Assembly: GCA_964510065.1 (NCBI GenBank)
Contig: CAZEAC010000001.1
Span: 62,001-126,000 of the forward strand
DNA: 64,000 bases
From: CAZEAC01 sp964510065
GTDB taxonomy: Bacteria; Bdellovibrionota_C; UBA2361; CAIXSY01
Direction of reading: 5' to 3'
A model generated the notes under the pieces. The model worked only from the letters and a program-made list of their open reading frames with translations, did no database searches and was not told the origin of the DNA. Numbering within the stretch: position 1 is the first letter of the stretch; each line of letters starts with the position of its first letter. This document shows, piece after piece, positions 37,287 to 45,144 of this stretch. Made by a program: the position numbers and the translations under genes.

Positions 37287-38018
37287 ATGCATACACAGTT
37301 TAGCCGCTGCGTGGTTTTGATCCTTATGGCGATAGGCATTTATTCCTGCGTTCATGTGCCATCAGCAAATGAGCAGCTTGAGGCGCTTCGCATTGAAACG
37401 GGCCTCAAGCCGGTGACAGTTGAAGGGGCTAGCTCCCAGTACCTGAGCAAAACACATCGTGGCTACAAGATGCTTTTGCGAATTCAGATGGGCGATGTAT
37501 GGAGTCGCTACGCAGCACGAGTAGCAGCTGGGGAGATTGGCCGCGAGCTTGGCGGCATATGGAGTTTTCTTACCGGAAGTTATAAGAGCGGCGTTGGATC
37601 GGTTGTCGGCAGCCCGTATGATAGACTGCTTTCTCAGATAATTGGACAGCCGCTCTCGTTGACCATCATAGCAACACACCAGAAACAGAAAGCAGCCCGG
37701 CTTGATATCTACAATGAGTTTTCAACTATTCAGCCGCCAGATAAACAGCCGAAAATTCAGTACATCGGTTTAAGTCCGGGAACCCTCTACTCCTCGGATT
37801 CGAACTATGCGAAGCGTGTGCTAAGCGACAAACAGCTCGTTGCAGGTATTGAGAATTTCAGATCTCAATATATTCGAGTCGACGACGTACATGCTTCCTT
37901 TATGTTTGCTGGCTCCGAAAACGACTATGGTGCGATGATTCGGAACCACGGTAACAGTTCGCCTACACTTTACAATGCGATAATGGACACACTCGCCGGA
38001 CTCATTGATCACTTGTGA
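37287..38018 (+). CDS. putative lipoprotein of unknown function
   Basis: A 243-residue protein beginning MHTQFSRCVVLILMAIG and then IYSC, a plausible lipobox, so likely an envelope lipoprotein. The ATG at 37287 is preferred over the TTG six bases earlier. No known domain was recognised. There is a Gly-rich stretch (GSYKSGVGSVVGSPYDR) in the middle. It stands between the hydrolase and the flagellum-linked genes without tight coupling. Confidence 0.5.
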   Translation: MHTQFSRCVVLILMAIGIYSCVHVPSANEQLEALRIETGLKPVTVEGASSQYLSKTHRGYKMLLRIQMGDVWSRYAARVAAGEIGRELGGIWSFLTGSYKSGVGSVVGSPYDRLLSQIIGQPLSLTIIATHQKQKAARLDIYNEFSTIQPPDKQPKIQYIGLSPGTLYSSDSNYAKRVLSDKQLVAGIENFRSQYIRVDDVHASFMFAGSENDYGAMIRNHGNSSPTLYNAIMDTLAGLIDHL

Positions 38019-38117
38019 AAGCTGTCGATTATTGAGGCCTTGACCTCATTGCATCGGTGCGCCACTGAGGCGCTGCATCTTGGCATAGTCCCTGCAAAAG
38101 CTCCCCTCAGGACAGCC

Positions 38118-39026
38118 ATGAAAATAGATTTTAACGGATCCTTTTCTCAAATTTCTCGGGTACTTAATCAGCCGCGAAGTGCTACTGAAAAAGCGCACGG
38201 TTCAAATCAGTTTGAAAGAGAGATTGGCGATCTTCGCCCGCGCGAAAACTCATTAGATTCGGCCAATTACATAGAGAAGACGGCGCAGATTAAAGGACTT
38301 TCGCAGGGCACGGGCGAGGGCCAGAGCGCGAAACTAGTAAGTGCTGAGCCGAAACTGAAGGCTCCTGATGTAGAAAGAAGTGGCTCTGCCCCGGAGAGTG
38401 TCGAGATAGTCTCCGACACTGTCAAAACTCCGACACTACTTGGCCATCGACGAACTCGATCTTCACTACGCACCGCAATTCCACAGCAGAGTGGAGAGTA
38501 CCAAAATATTAAGAGAATGGTTGATGACGCTGGAACAAAACATGGTATCGACCCATCGCTTAGCCTTGCGGTTATCTCCGCGGAGTCCAGTTTTAACTCT
38601 CGCGCGGTGAGCGTTGACGGTCACTACAGTAAAGGACTCTTCCAGCTTCTAGATAGCACGGGCAGGGACCAACTCGACAAATCGGGGACAAATGAGCGCT
38701 ATAATCCATTCGATCCGAACCAAAATATTGATCTTGGCGTGCGCTACCTTCGCTATCTCCATGATCTCTTCAGTCATGACGGCGAGCTCTCTAACCGACT
38801 GAAAACGAGCGCGGCGGCAAATTCATCCTCTTTGGAAAAACTTGCCGTCGCTGCATTCAACGCAGGCGAAGGCAGAGTTGCATCTGCACAGATGCGCGCC
38901 GAGCGGAGCGGCAAGGACCCCCGTGACTATACCGATATCGAAGCCTACCTTCCTGAATCAACTCAAAAATATGTTGCGCGCGTGTTTGCGTCGCGCCCCG
39001 AGTTTGAAGACGACGTGCTCGATTGA
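38118..39026 (+). CDS. SLT-type lytic transglycosylase, possibly flagellum-associated
   Basis: A 302-residue protein, counted from the ATG at 38118, which has TCAGGA upstream. The N-terminal 125 residues are polar and disordered-looking, with no signal peptide. Residues about 130-295 form a Slt domain: KHGIDPSLSLAVISAESSFN with the catalytic Glu, GLFQLLDSTGRDQL, NIDLGVRYLRYL, and AVAAFNAGEGRV near the end. It cuts the glycan strands of peptidoglycan. Lack of a signal peptide and the position before two flagellins suggest export by the flagellar secretion system, as for FlgJ. This is inference. Confidence 0.8.
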   Translation: MKIDFNGSFSQISRVLNQPRSATEKAHGSNQFEREIGDLRPRENSLDSANYIEKTAQIKGLSQGTGEGQSAKLVSAEPKLKAPDVERSGSAPESVEIVSDTVKTPTLLGHRRTRSSLRTAIPQQSGEYQNIKRMVDDAGTKHGIDPSLSLAVISAESSFNSRAVSVDGHYSKGLFQLLDSTGRDQLDKSGTNERYNPFDPNQNIDLGVRYLRYLHDLFSHDGELSNRLKTSAAANSSSLEKLAVAAFNAGEGRVASAQMRAERSGKDPRDYTDIEAYLPESTQKYVARVFASRPEFEDDVLD

Positions 39027-39056
39027 GTGCCCGTTTTCGGTTTGAACTCGTAACAC

Positions 39057-39072
39057 TGGCAAGCCTCTTGCA
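39057..39072 (+). promoter_or_regulatory. sigma-54 (-24/-12) promoter of the flagellin genes
   Basis: TGGCAAGCCTCTTGCA matches the RpoN consensus with GG and GC exactly ten bases apart. It lies about 134 bases before the first flagellin ATG on the same strand. This implies an RpoN activator (FlrC/FleQ-type), which is not in the window. Confidence 0.85.
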
Positions 39073-39205
39073 CTAGCTCCTTTGTGACAGCAAAGGGTAG
39101 GCAGGAATGACCGCAAGGGAAATTGCTTGTGCCGCCGTCTGCTGATGAAAACGGTCTTATGGAGTCTGGGAAAAGCTGATTTTATCCCGCCAAGGAGAGT
39201 AGGCA

Positions 39206-40069
39206 ATGCCAATCAACATTCGCACAAACGTTCCTTCACTTCTCGCACAAAGAAATTTGGATGAGAGTACCAGTCGTCTTACTACCTCTTACGAAAGGTT
39301 ATCATCTGGATTGCGGATCAACCGAGCGAGAGATGACGCCGCCGGTTTGGCGATCGCCGAAAGTTTGAAAGCAGACGCTCGTATTGCTTCTGTTGCTATT
39401 CGTAACGCGAGTGATGGTATCTCCGTAGTCTCGATTGCTGACCAGGCAATCGGACAGATCGGAAACGTGCTTGCGCGCCTTGCTGAGCTAGCCGAGCAAT
39501 CGGCGAACGGTGTGTTCGCAAATTCGCAGCGTTCCGCGCTCAATAATGAATTCCAAGCGCTCACAAGTGAAATCGAGCGTATCGCATTCACCACAGAATT
39601 TAACGGATTGCGCTTACTTTCAGGCGGCGGCCAGGTCGTATTTCAGGTCGGATTCAAAGGAAATTCACTTTCTCAAGTTACGTACTCCGGTGTTGAGGCA
39701 ACACTCGATGCGCTCGGTTTGGCCGGTGCTGGAAGTTCGGCGCCGCTTTACTCGATTATCGGCGCAACTGATCTCGAGTCGCAGTCAGCAGCGCGCCAAG
39801 CACTCGATGCTATTAATGCCGCTATTACCTCAGTCACTCGCAATAGAGGTCAGTTGGGAGCGGCGGAAAGTCGGCTCGAAGTCACGATTAGTAATTTGCA
39901 GGTCGCGCGCGAAAACTTCAAGGCCGCAGAAAGCCGTATCAGAGACGTGGATGTTGCAAGCGAGGCTGCAGAACTTACCAGATTAAACATTTTGCAGCAG
40001 GCTGGTGCCGCGGTGCTCGCGCAAGCCAATGCACAGCCGCAACTCGCGTTGCAGCTGCTCGGTGGGTAG
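39206..40069 (+). CDS. fliC: flagellin
   Basis: A 287-residue flagellin, short compared with the ~500 of enteric forms because only the D0/D1 core and a small middle are present. The N-terminal D0 is MPINIRTNVPSLLAQRNLD, then LSSGLRINRARDDAAGLAIA, and the C-terminal part is AAESRIRDVDVASEAAELTR ending LAQANAQPQLALQLLGG. AAGGAGAG precedes the ATG. It is the first of two tandem flagellins and lies behind the sigma-54 promoter. Secretion is through the flagellar T3SS with no cleaved signal. Confidence 0.97.
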   Translation: MPINIRTNVPSLLAQRNLDESTSRLTTSYERLSSGLRINRARDDAAGLAIAESLKADARIASVAIRNASDGISVVSIADQAIGQIGNVLARLAELAEQSANGVFANSQRSALNNEFQALTSEIERIAFTTEFNGLRLLSGGGQVVFQVGFKGNSLSQVTYSGVEATLDALGLAGAGSSAPLYSIIGATDLESQSAARQALDAINAAITSVTRNRGQLGAAESRLEVTISNLQVARENFKAAESRIRDVDVASEAAELTRLNILQQAGAAVLAQANAQPQLALQLLGG

Positions 40070-40103
40070 GAAATCTTAAGAGGTTTGTAGTTTGGTTAAT
40101 GTG

Positions 40104-40123
40104 CGAGCTCAGGATAGAGCTCG
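40104..40123 (+). other. hairpin between the two flagellin genes
   Basis: CGAGCTC, loop AGGATA, GAGCTCG form a perfect 7-bp stem 31 bases before the second flagellin ATG. There is no T-run. It could adjust mRNA stability or partial termination between the flagellins. No second -24/-12 pair was found here (a GG and GC pair exists but at 11 bases). Confidence 0.5.
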
Positions 40124-40153
40124 GCGGTAAAATGAAACTGGGAGAGGCTGGAA

Positions 40154-41017
40154 ATGGCTCTTAACATCAGGACAAACTTAGCGTCGATTGCGGCTCAAAG
40201 AGCATTATCGGATTCGACCGAGGGGCTCACCAACGCGTATCAACGACTCTCGTCGGGCTTACGAATCAATCGCGCGAAAGATGACGCCGCTGGTTTGTCG
40301 ATAGCTGAAAGCTTGAAAGTCGATGCTCGTGTTGCCTCAGTGGCGATTCGAAATGCAAACGATGGTGTATCTGTTATCGCAATTACCGACGGCGCTATCG
40401 GGCAGATCACTAACGTATTGAGCCGACTCGCCGAACTAGCTGAACAGTCAGCCAACGGTGTATTCGGCAATGAGCAGCGCTCCGCACTACAGCTTGAATT
40501 CACGGCGCTCTACAGCGAAATTGAGCGTATCGCGATGACCACTGAATTCAATGGTCTACGCCTGTTAAGTGGTGGCTCCACGGTGACCTACCAAGTCGGC
40601 TTCGACGGCTCCTCGATGTCGCAGATCACGTACTCCGGCATTGACTCTACGCTTGCGGCGCTTGGACTCGCGAGTCAGGCAAGTTCAGCACATCTTTACT
40701 CAATTACTGGTGTGACGAATCTTGAATCGCAGTCCGCTGCAAGGCTTGCGCTCGATGCTATCAATCGCGCGGTAGTCTCGGTAACGAGAAACCGAGGAAC
40801 ACTGGGGGCAGCGGAAAGCCGACTTGATACCACAATAAAGAACCTGATGGTTGCCCGTGAAAACTTTCAAGCTGCGGAAAGCCGCATTAGAGATGTCGAT
40901 GTGGCGAGTGAGGCTGCCGAACTTACCAGACTGAACATATTACAACAGGCCGGCACAGCGATTCTTGCGCAGGCTAACCAGCAGCCGGAACTGGCGTTGC
41001 GGTTGTTGCAAGGCTAA
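40154..41017 (+). CDS. fliC: flagellin (second copy)
   Basis: A 287-residue flagellin nearly the same length and clearly a paralogue of the first. It has the same D0 start (MALNIRTNLASIAAQRALSD) and the same conserved motifs (LSSGLRINRAKDDAAGLSIA, RIRDVDVASEAAELTR), with differences clustered in the exposed middle and the last residues (LALRLLQG). GGGAGAGGCTGG precedes the ATG. Probably both genes are on one sigma-54 transcript. Two flagellins may form different filament segments. Confidence 0.97.
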   Translation: MALNIRTNLASIAAQRALSDSTEGLTNAYQRLSSGLRINRAKDDAAGLSIAESLKVDARVASVAIRNANDGVSVIAITDGAIGQITNVLSRLAELAEQSANGVFGNEQRSALQLEFTALYSEIERIAMTTEFNGLRLLSGGSTVTYQVGFDGSSMSQITYSGIDSTLAALGLASQASSAHLYSITGVTNLESQSAARLALDAINRAVVSVTRNRGTLGAAESRLDTTIKNLMVARENFQAAESRIRDVDVASEAAELTRLNILQQAGTAILAQANQQPELALRLLQG

Positions 41018-41111
41018 CAAAGTTAGTTCGTAGCGTAAGCGGCATCGAACCGCTGCTGGCGAAATAGTCCAAACTCTTGAGCCAAGCCGACAAGTATTCT
41101 ACTGTCGCTGG

Positions 41112-42464
41112 GTGCGAATAAAGTATTCTCTCTTCAGAATATGCGCGATAACGCTAAGCTCACTTGTAGGCTTGATCCTTGGTGGCTGCGATAAGTCCAG
41201 CTCGGCTCCCGCATCGCCGCTCGCGGGCCGTAATGTTGTCCTCATCTCCCTCGATACGCTCCGCGCCGACAGGTTGGGTATCTATGGCTATCAGCGACAA
41301 ACATCGCCAGCAATTGATTCGTTCGCCAGGCGCGGTGCGCTCTTCGAAAATGTCGTTTCCGAAAGTAGCTGGACTCTGCCTTCACACGTGACGATGCTAA
41401 CCGCGTTGCACCCGCTTTCGCATAAAGTAGACGATCGTGGTCGAAAAATCGGCGGCACGCTTAGAATGGTGCAGGAAATTCTTGCGGCGAAAGGCTTTCG
41501 TACCTTAGGTTTCGCCGATGGTGGCTATCTTTCGCGCTCGCTCGGTTTTAATCGTGGATTTCAGGTCTATGAAGATAAGCGTGAAGGCCTTCAGGCGAAG
41601 CTCCCAAAACTGATAAAGGCCCTTGATGGCATTAAGGTTGGCGAACGCTTCTTCGCGTTTCTGCATACTTATGACATTCATTGCCCGTACCATCCACCGG
41701 AGCCATACTACTCGATGTTTCAAAGCGAGGGCGCAGAGAAGATAAAAACGAAGCGAAAATGCGGAGCCACTTTTTTTAATAAGAAACCTCGAAGTAGGGG
41801 AGAGCTACTTTTCCTGTCTGACCGCTACGACGGCAAGATTAGATGGACCGACAATAACTTAAGTCCGCTTTTTGAGTACCTTGACCGTCGCAAGCTCCTC
41901 GAAAACACCTACGTAATTATTCTCTCTGACCACGGTGAATCATTTGGCGAGCATGGGCTCGTAGGTCACCAGCGCTCACTTCATCGTGAATTACTCTCCG
42001 TACCGATGATCGTGGTAGGGCCAGGAATTGTCGCGAGGAGGATCGCGCAACCTGTCGGACTCTCCGATCTGACACCTACTGTACTTTCGCTTCTTGGCTT
42101 GCAAACTGAAGGGAAAGTTGATGGTACTACGCTTCTGCCGATTCTTTTTGACTGGAAGTCTCTTCCTGACTTTCCGTCGTTTCGCGTTTCGTCGTTGGAG
42201 CGAGAGGTTTTGTTGCGATCGGTCGCAGATAACCGATTTCATCTGATTCAGGATCCGTCTCGAAAGCTGATTGAGCTATTTGACATGGCGAGCGATCCGC
42301 GCGAGCAAAATAATTTGGCGAGCACACAGGCCGATGTGGTGCGTGCCATGAATGCGCAACTTGATGCCGCAGTGACAAAATTTTCCGATCATGGCGGAGC
42401 AGAACATGTTGAACAGGAAGACGAGGAGCTCGAGCAATTAAAATCGCTCGGCTACGTGAATTAA
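41112..42464 (+). CDS. sulfatase-superfamily lipoprotein
   Basis: A 450-residue protein beginning from GTG with a lipoprotein signal (SSLVGLILGGCDKS). The alkaline-phosphatase/sulfatase fold is shown by VVLISLDTLRADRLG (metal Asp), SWTLPSHVTM with a Thr/Ser where the nucleophile lies, and LSDHGESFGEHG. There is no C/S-x-P-x-R sulfatase signature, so formylglycine is not expected. It is more likely a phosphoryl-transferase, phosphatase or arylsulfatase-like protein. The end LKSLGYVN is common in this subgroup. It likely acts in the periplasm. Confidence 0.8.
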   Translation: MRIKYSLFRICAITLSSLVGLILGGCDKSSSAPASPLAGRNVVLISLDTLRADRLGIYGYQRQTSPAIDSFARRGALFENVVSESSWTLPSHVTMLTALHPLSHKVDDRGRKIGGTLRMVQEILAAKGFRTLGFADGGYLSRSLGFNRGFQVYEDKREGLQAKLPKLIKALDGIKVGERFFAFLHTYDIHCPYHPPEPYYSMFQSEGAEKIKTKRKCGATFFNKKPRSRGELLFLSDRYDGKIRWTDNNLSPLFEYLDRRKLLENTYVIILSDHGESFGEHGLVGHQRSLHRELLSVPMIVVGPGIVARRIAQPVGLSDLTPTVLSLLGLQTEGKVDGTTLLPILFDWKSLPDFPSFRVSSLEREVLLRSVADNRFHLIQDPSRKLIELFDMASDPREQNNLASTQADVVRAMNAQLDAAVTKFSDHGGAEHVEQEDEELEQLKSLGYVN

Positions 42465-42490
42465 GATTTCTTGTAGCCGCTATACTACTA

Positions 42491-42633
42491 CTCAGTTAAC
42501 GAAATCTTCTCACTTTTCTCTGCCTCGGTGTCCTCTGAGCCTCTGTGGTTTTTATAAAGAAAAATAAACCACAGAGACACAGAGCGCACCGAGTGAGGAC
42601 CGAGACTAATGATAAGTTATTTCGTTAACAGAG
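42491..42633. repeat. palindromic element, copy C
   Basis: The most complete copy, 143 bp. Ends CTCAGTTAACGAAAT and ATTTCGTTAACAGAG are inverted repeats with one mismatch. The core GCCTCTGTGGTTTTTAT pairs with ATAAACCACAGAGACAC. It fills the gap between the sulfatase-type gene and mqnC, ending three bases from the mqnC stop. Confidence 0.85.
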
Positions 42634-42635
42634 TA

Positions 42636-43802
42636 CTACTCGAAAACTTTTAAAATGTTGAAGGCGCTATCGCGCTGTGCGGGGACAAATCCGGCTTCGC
42701 GGATATTCTGTTGAAGCTCTTCCGGGCTCATGCACCATTTATTCGCTGAAAATCCGCCAGCTTTGGAGACTACATTCTCCTCCATCATTGTGCTGCCAAT
42801 ATCATCACAACCGAAATGTAACCCGACTTTGGCAACTTCGCCGCCAAGCGTCGGCCAGCTCGCCTGATGATGATAAATATTATCAAGGAAGATTCTCGTG
42901 AGAGCGGTGTTACGCAAATACTCGATAGCCTCGGCACCGTAGCTTTCGGCATGGCGACTTCTTCCAAGCGAGGTGGCATGATTGTGCTGCAAGGGCCATG
43001 CGATAAAGGCATTAAATCCGCGCAAGCCTTTGGCGAGGCTGCGATCTTGCGCATCACGAAGCCTTTCGAGATGATTAAGTCGATGTTCAATGGTTTCGCC
43101 AAAACCTATTACCATGGTTGCGGTAGTGGACAGATCGAGGGAGTGTGCAATCTCCATAATCTTTATCCATTCGTCGGCCTTAATCTTCTTTGGGCTGACT
43201 CTATCTCGAATCTCGTCATCCAAGATTTCTGCGCCGCCCCCGGGAAGACTACGCATGCCGGCATCTCGAAGCGTGCTCAAGATTTCTAAGTAATCCTTAC
43301 CAGAGATCTTTGCCATTTGTTGAATCTCGGAAGGCGAGAAAGAGTTGATTTCAATCGGATACGTAGTGTGAATCCATTGAACTAAATCGACGTAATAGGA
43401 AAAGGGAAGATCGTCATTGTGCCCGCCCTGGAGAAGAATGCGTGTCGCGCCAAGACTAAGTGCTTCACTGATCTTTTGACCAATCACTTCGCGCGAGTTT
43501 ACATAGGCTTCTGGGTCCTGCGAGCTATGCCGATAGAAACCGCAAAAGGAGCAATCGGTGTTACATACATTGGTATAATTGATGTTGCGGTCAATCAAGA
43601 ACGTGACTACTTTCCCCGGGTTATGACGTTGACGTAGTAGATTGGCGAGCCGTCCCAGGTCCAAAAGCTCAGCCTCTTGATAAAGTAGCCGCGCCTCGTC
43701 TCTCGTTACTCTTATTCCTTCGGCTATTTTTGCCGAAATGCGCGCAATTTCAAAACGAGAAGAGTACGTCGTTTCAGCGTCTTGTCTGGCAGTCTGTGAC
43801 AT
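42636..43802 (-). CDS. mqnC: cyclic dehypoxanthine futalosine synthase
   Basis: A 388-residue radical-SAM enzyme of the futalosine menaquinone pathway; it cyclises dehypoxanthine futalosine. The CxxxCxxC motif is NVCNTDCSFCGFYR (Cys80, Cys84, Cys87). The family signatures ILLQGGHNDDLPFSYY, NSFSPSEIQQMA, SLPGGGAEILDDEIR and ASWPTLG point to MqnC rather than MqnE. Divergent from mqnD with a 68-86 bp gap, so a shared promoter region is likely. Other mqn genes are absent here. Confidence 0.9.
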   Translation of the reverse strand: MSQTARQDAETTYSSRFEIARISAKIAEGIRVTRDEARLLYQEAELLDLGRLANLLRQRHNPGKVVTFLIDRNINYTNVCNTDCSFCGFYRHSSQDPEAYVNSREVIGQKISEALSLGATRILLQGGHNDDLPFSYYVDLVQWIHTTYPIEINSFSPSEIQQMAKISGKDYLEILSTLRDAGMRSLPGGGAEILDDEIRDRVSPKKIKADEWIKIMEIAHSLDLSTTATMVIGFGETIEHRLNHLERLRDAQDRSLAKGLRGFNAFIAWPLQHNHATSLGRSRHAESYGAEAIEYLRNTALTRIFLDNIYHHQASWPTLGGEVAKVGLHFGCDDIGSTMMEENVVSKAGGFSANKWCMSPEELQQNIREAGFVPAQRDSAFNILKVFE

Positions 43803-43888
43803 GCCCTAGTTATCGAGGAATGGAGGCCGAGAGTCAAGCAAGGTCGAATTAGTGCATCTTCTAAAGCAAAATGTTAAGATTTCGGGCC

Positions 43889-44761
43889 ATGGCAAACAAG
43901 CAAAATATAACCATTTACCACTCTCCTGACTCCGATGATGCCTTCATGTTTTACGGCTTAGTGAGCGGCGCGGTGCGTCATCCCGATTTCGAATTTGCGC
44001 ACGATCTCTCTGATATTGAGACGCTCAATCAACGAGCCCTCCGCGGTGAGCTTGATGTGACTGCAGTGTCGGTACATGCCTGCGCATTCTTACCTGAATA
44101 CACTATTCTTGATTGCGGCGCCTCGATGGGCGGAAAAAATTACGGCCCAAGACTTGTTGTGCTTGGTGATCAACCGCTCGTCCGGATCTCCGAAATCGCC
44201 ATTCCTGGAGCGCTTACCTCTGCGGCACTCGCGCTTAGGATCTTCTTGCATGAGCATAAGCTCTCGCCGAAAATTAAAATCATGCATTTTGATACGATTC
44301 AAAAGGCTGTCAAAGAAGGACTAGTGCAGGCAGGGCTGCTTATTCATGAGGGGCAACTTACGCACGCTCGCGAAGGTCTAAGGACCATTGCTGACCTTGG
44401 TGTCTGGTGGTGGGAGAAATATCAACTTCCGCTTCCGCTCGGCGTTAATGTTGCCAAGAAAAGTCTGGGCGCCGAAGCGATCACGGCGACCGCGGATGTG
44501 CTGAAGCGCAGCATTGAATATTCGCTTGCCCATCGCTTGGATGCGCTTACGTATGCGCTTCGCTACGGCAGAGGGCTCTCGACTTCGGATGCCGACACCT
44601 TTGTTGGAATGTATGTTAATGAGCGAACGGTAAGTCTAGGCGAAAGCGGCATCCGGTCAATTAAACTCTTTATCGATCGTGGTAAGCAGTGCGGAGTTAT
44701 TCCGGCTGAGTCTTCGGTTTCATTTTACAGCGACCCAGAGCTCCATGCGGTAAACGGGTAA
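43889..44761 (+). CDS. mqnD: 1,4-dihydroxy-6-naphthoate synthase
   Basis: A 290-residue periplasmic-binding-fold enzyme without a signal peptide, as known for MqnD, which turns the MqnC product into 1,4-dihydroxy-6-naphthoate. Signatures include ITIYHSPDSDDAFMFYGL, DVTAVSVHACAFLPEYTIL, MGGKNYGPRLVV and LLIHEGQLTHAREGL, then DLGVWWWEKYQLPLPLG. The choice over MqnA rests on the IHEGQ and WWW-PLPLG stretch. An earlier in-frame ATG at 43871 is possible; neither start has a strong binding site. Confidence 0.87.
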   Translation: MANKQNITIYHSPDSDDAFMFYGLVSGAVRHPDFEFAHDLSDIETLNQRALRGELDVTAVSVHACAFLPEYTILDCGASMGGKNYGPRLVVLGDQPLVRISEIAIPGALTSAALALRIFLHEHKLSPKIKIMHFDTIQKAVKEGLVQAGLLIHEGQLTHAREGLRTIADLGVWWWEKYQLPLPLGVNVAKKSLGAEAITATADVLKRSIEYSLAHRLDALTYALRYGRGLSTSDADTFVGMYVNERTVSLGESGIRSIKLFIDRGKQCGVIPAESSVSFYSDPELHAVNG

Positions 44762-44796
44762 CTGCGCTTTCTTAATAATTGACCAGAGATATCAAA

Positions 44797-44870
44797 TCGG
44801 GCTGAAAGGATTTGAACCTTCGACCCCTCCCACCCCAAGGGAGTGCGCTACCAGTCTGCGCCACAGCCCG
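44797..44870 (-). tRNA. tRNA-Pro (GGG)
   Basis: The reverse strand folds as a cloverleaf. The acceptor CGGGCTG pairs with CAGCCCG, and the anticodon stem CTCCC/GGGAG encloses TTGGGGT, giving anticodon GGG. The T-arm is GAAGG-TTCAAAT-CCTTT. The CCA end is not encoded. Confidence 0.93.
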
Positions 44871-44988
44871 ACACAGCCGCCGAGTCTAGCGTAGCCAATG
44901 CCGAGTTGCAAACCTTGGCAATTATAGGAAGGTTCAGCAGGTTTACAAGAGATTCAGGATTGTCCTACACTCCTCCTGCAAAGAGTGA

Positions 44989-45061
44989 GGGCCCATAGCT
45001 CAGCTGGTAGAGCGCTACAATGGCATTGTAGAGGTCAGCGGTTCGATCCCGCTTGGGTCCA
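44989..45061 (+). tRNA. tRNA-Ala (GGC)
   Basis: The acceptor GGGCCCA pairs with TGGGTCC, the D-arm is GCTC-AGCTGGTA-GAGC, and the anticodon stem CTACA/TGTAG encloses ATGGCAT (anticodon GGC). The T-arm is AGCGG-TTCGATC-CCGCT. CCA is not encoded. A tandem pair of hairpins begins at its last base. Confidence 0.95.
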
Positions 45062-45125
45062 TTCTGCTTCGCTCGGCGAAGCCGAGCTATGCAGAATGCC
45101 CTGCGTAGCCTTGGCGGAGCAGGGC
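45061..45125. repeat. two tandem strong hairpins after tRNA-Ala
   Basis: The first is ATTCTGC-ttc-GCTCGGC, loop GAA, GCCGAGC-tat-GCAGAAT (45061-45097), two perfect 7-bp stems separated by a symmetric internal loop. The second is GCCCTGC ... GCAGGGC (45098-45125) with an inner GCC/GGC. They could stop tRNA transcription or be a palindromic repeat family. Confidence 0.7.
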
Positions 45126-45144
45126 CAGCATCAAAGATGCCGCT

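Noticed and set aside
40070..40153. Second sigma-54 promoter before the second flagellin
   Set aside because: A GG and GC pair is present but spaced by 11 bases instead of 10, with poor flanks.
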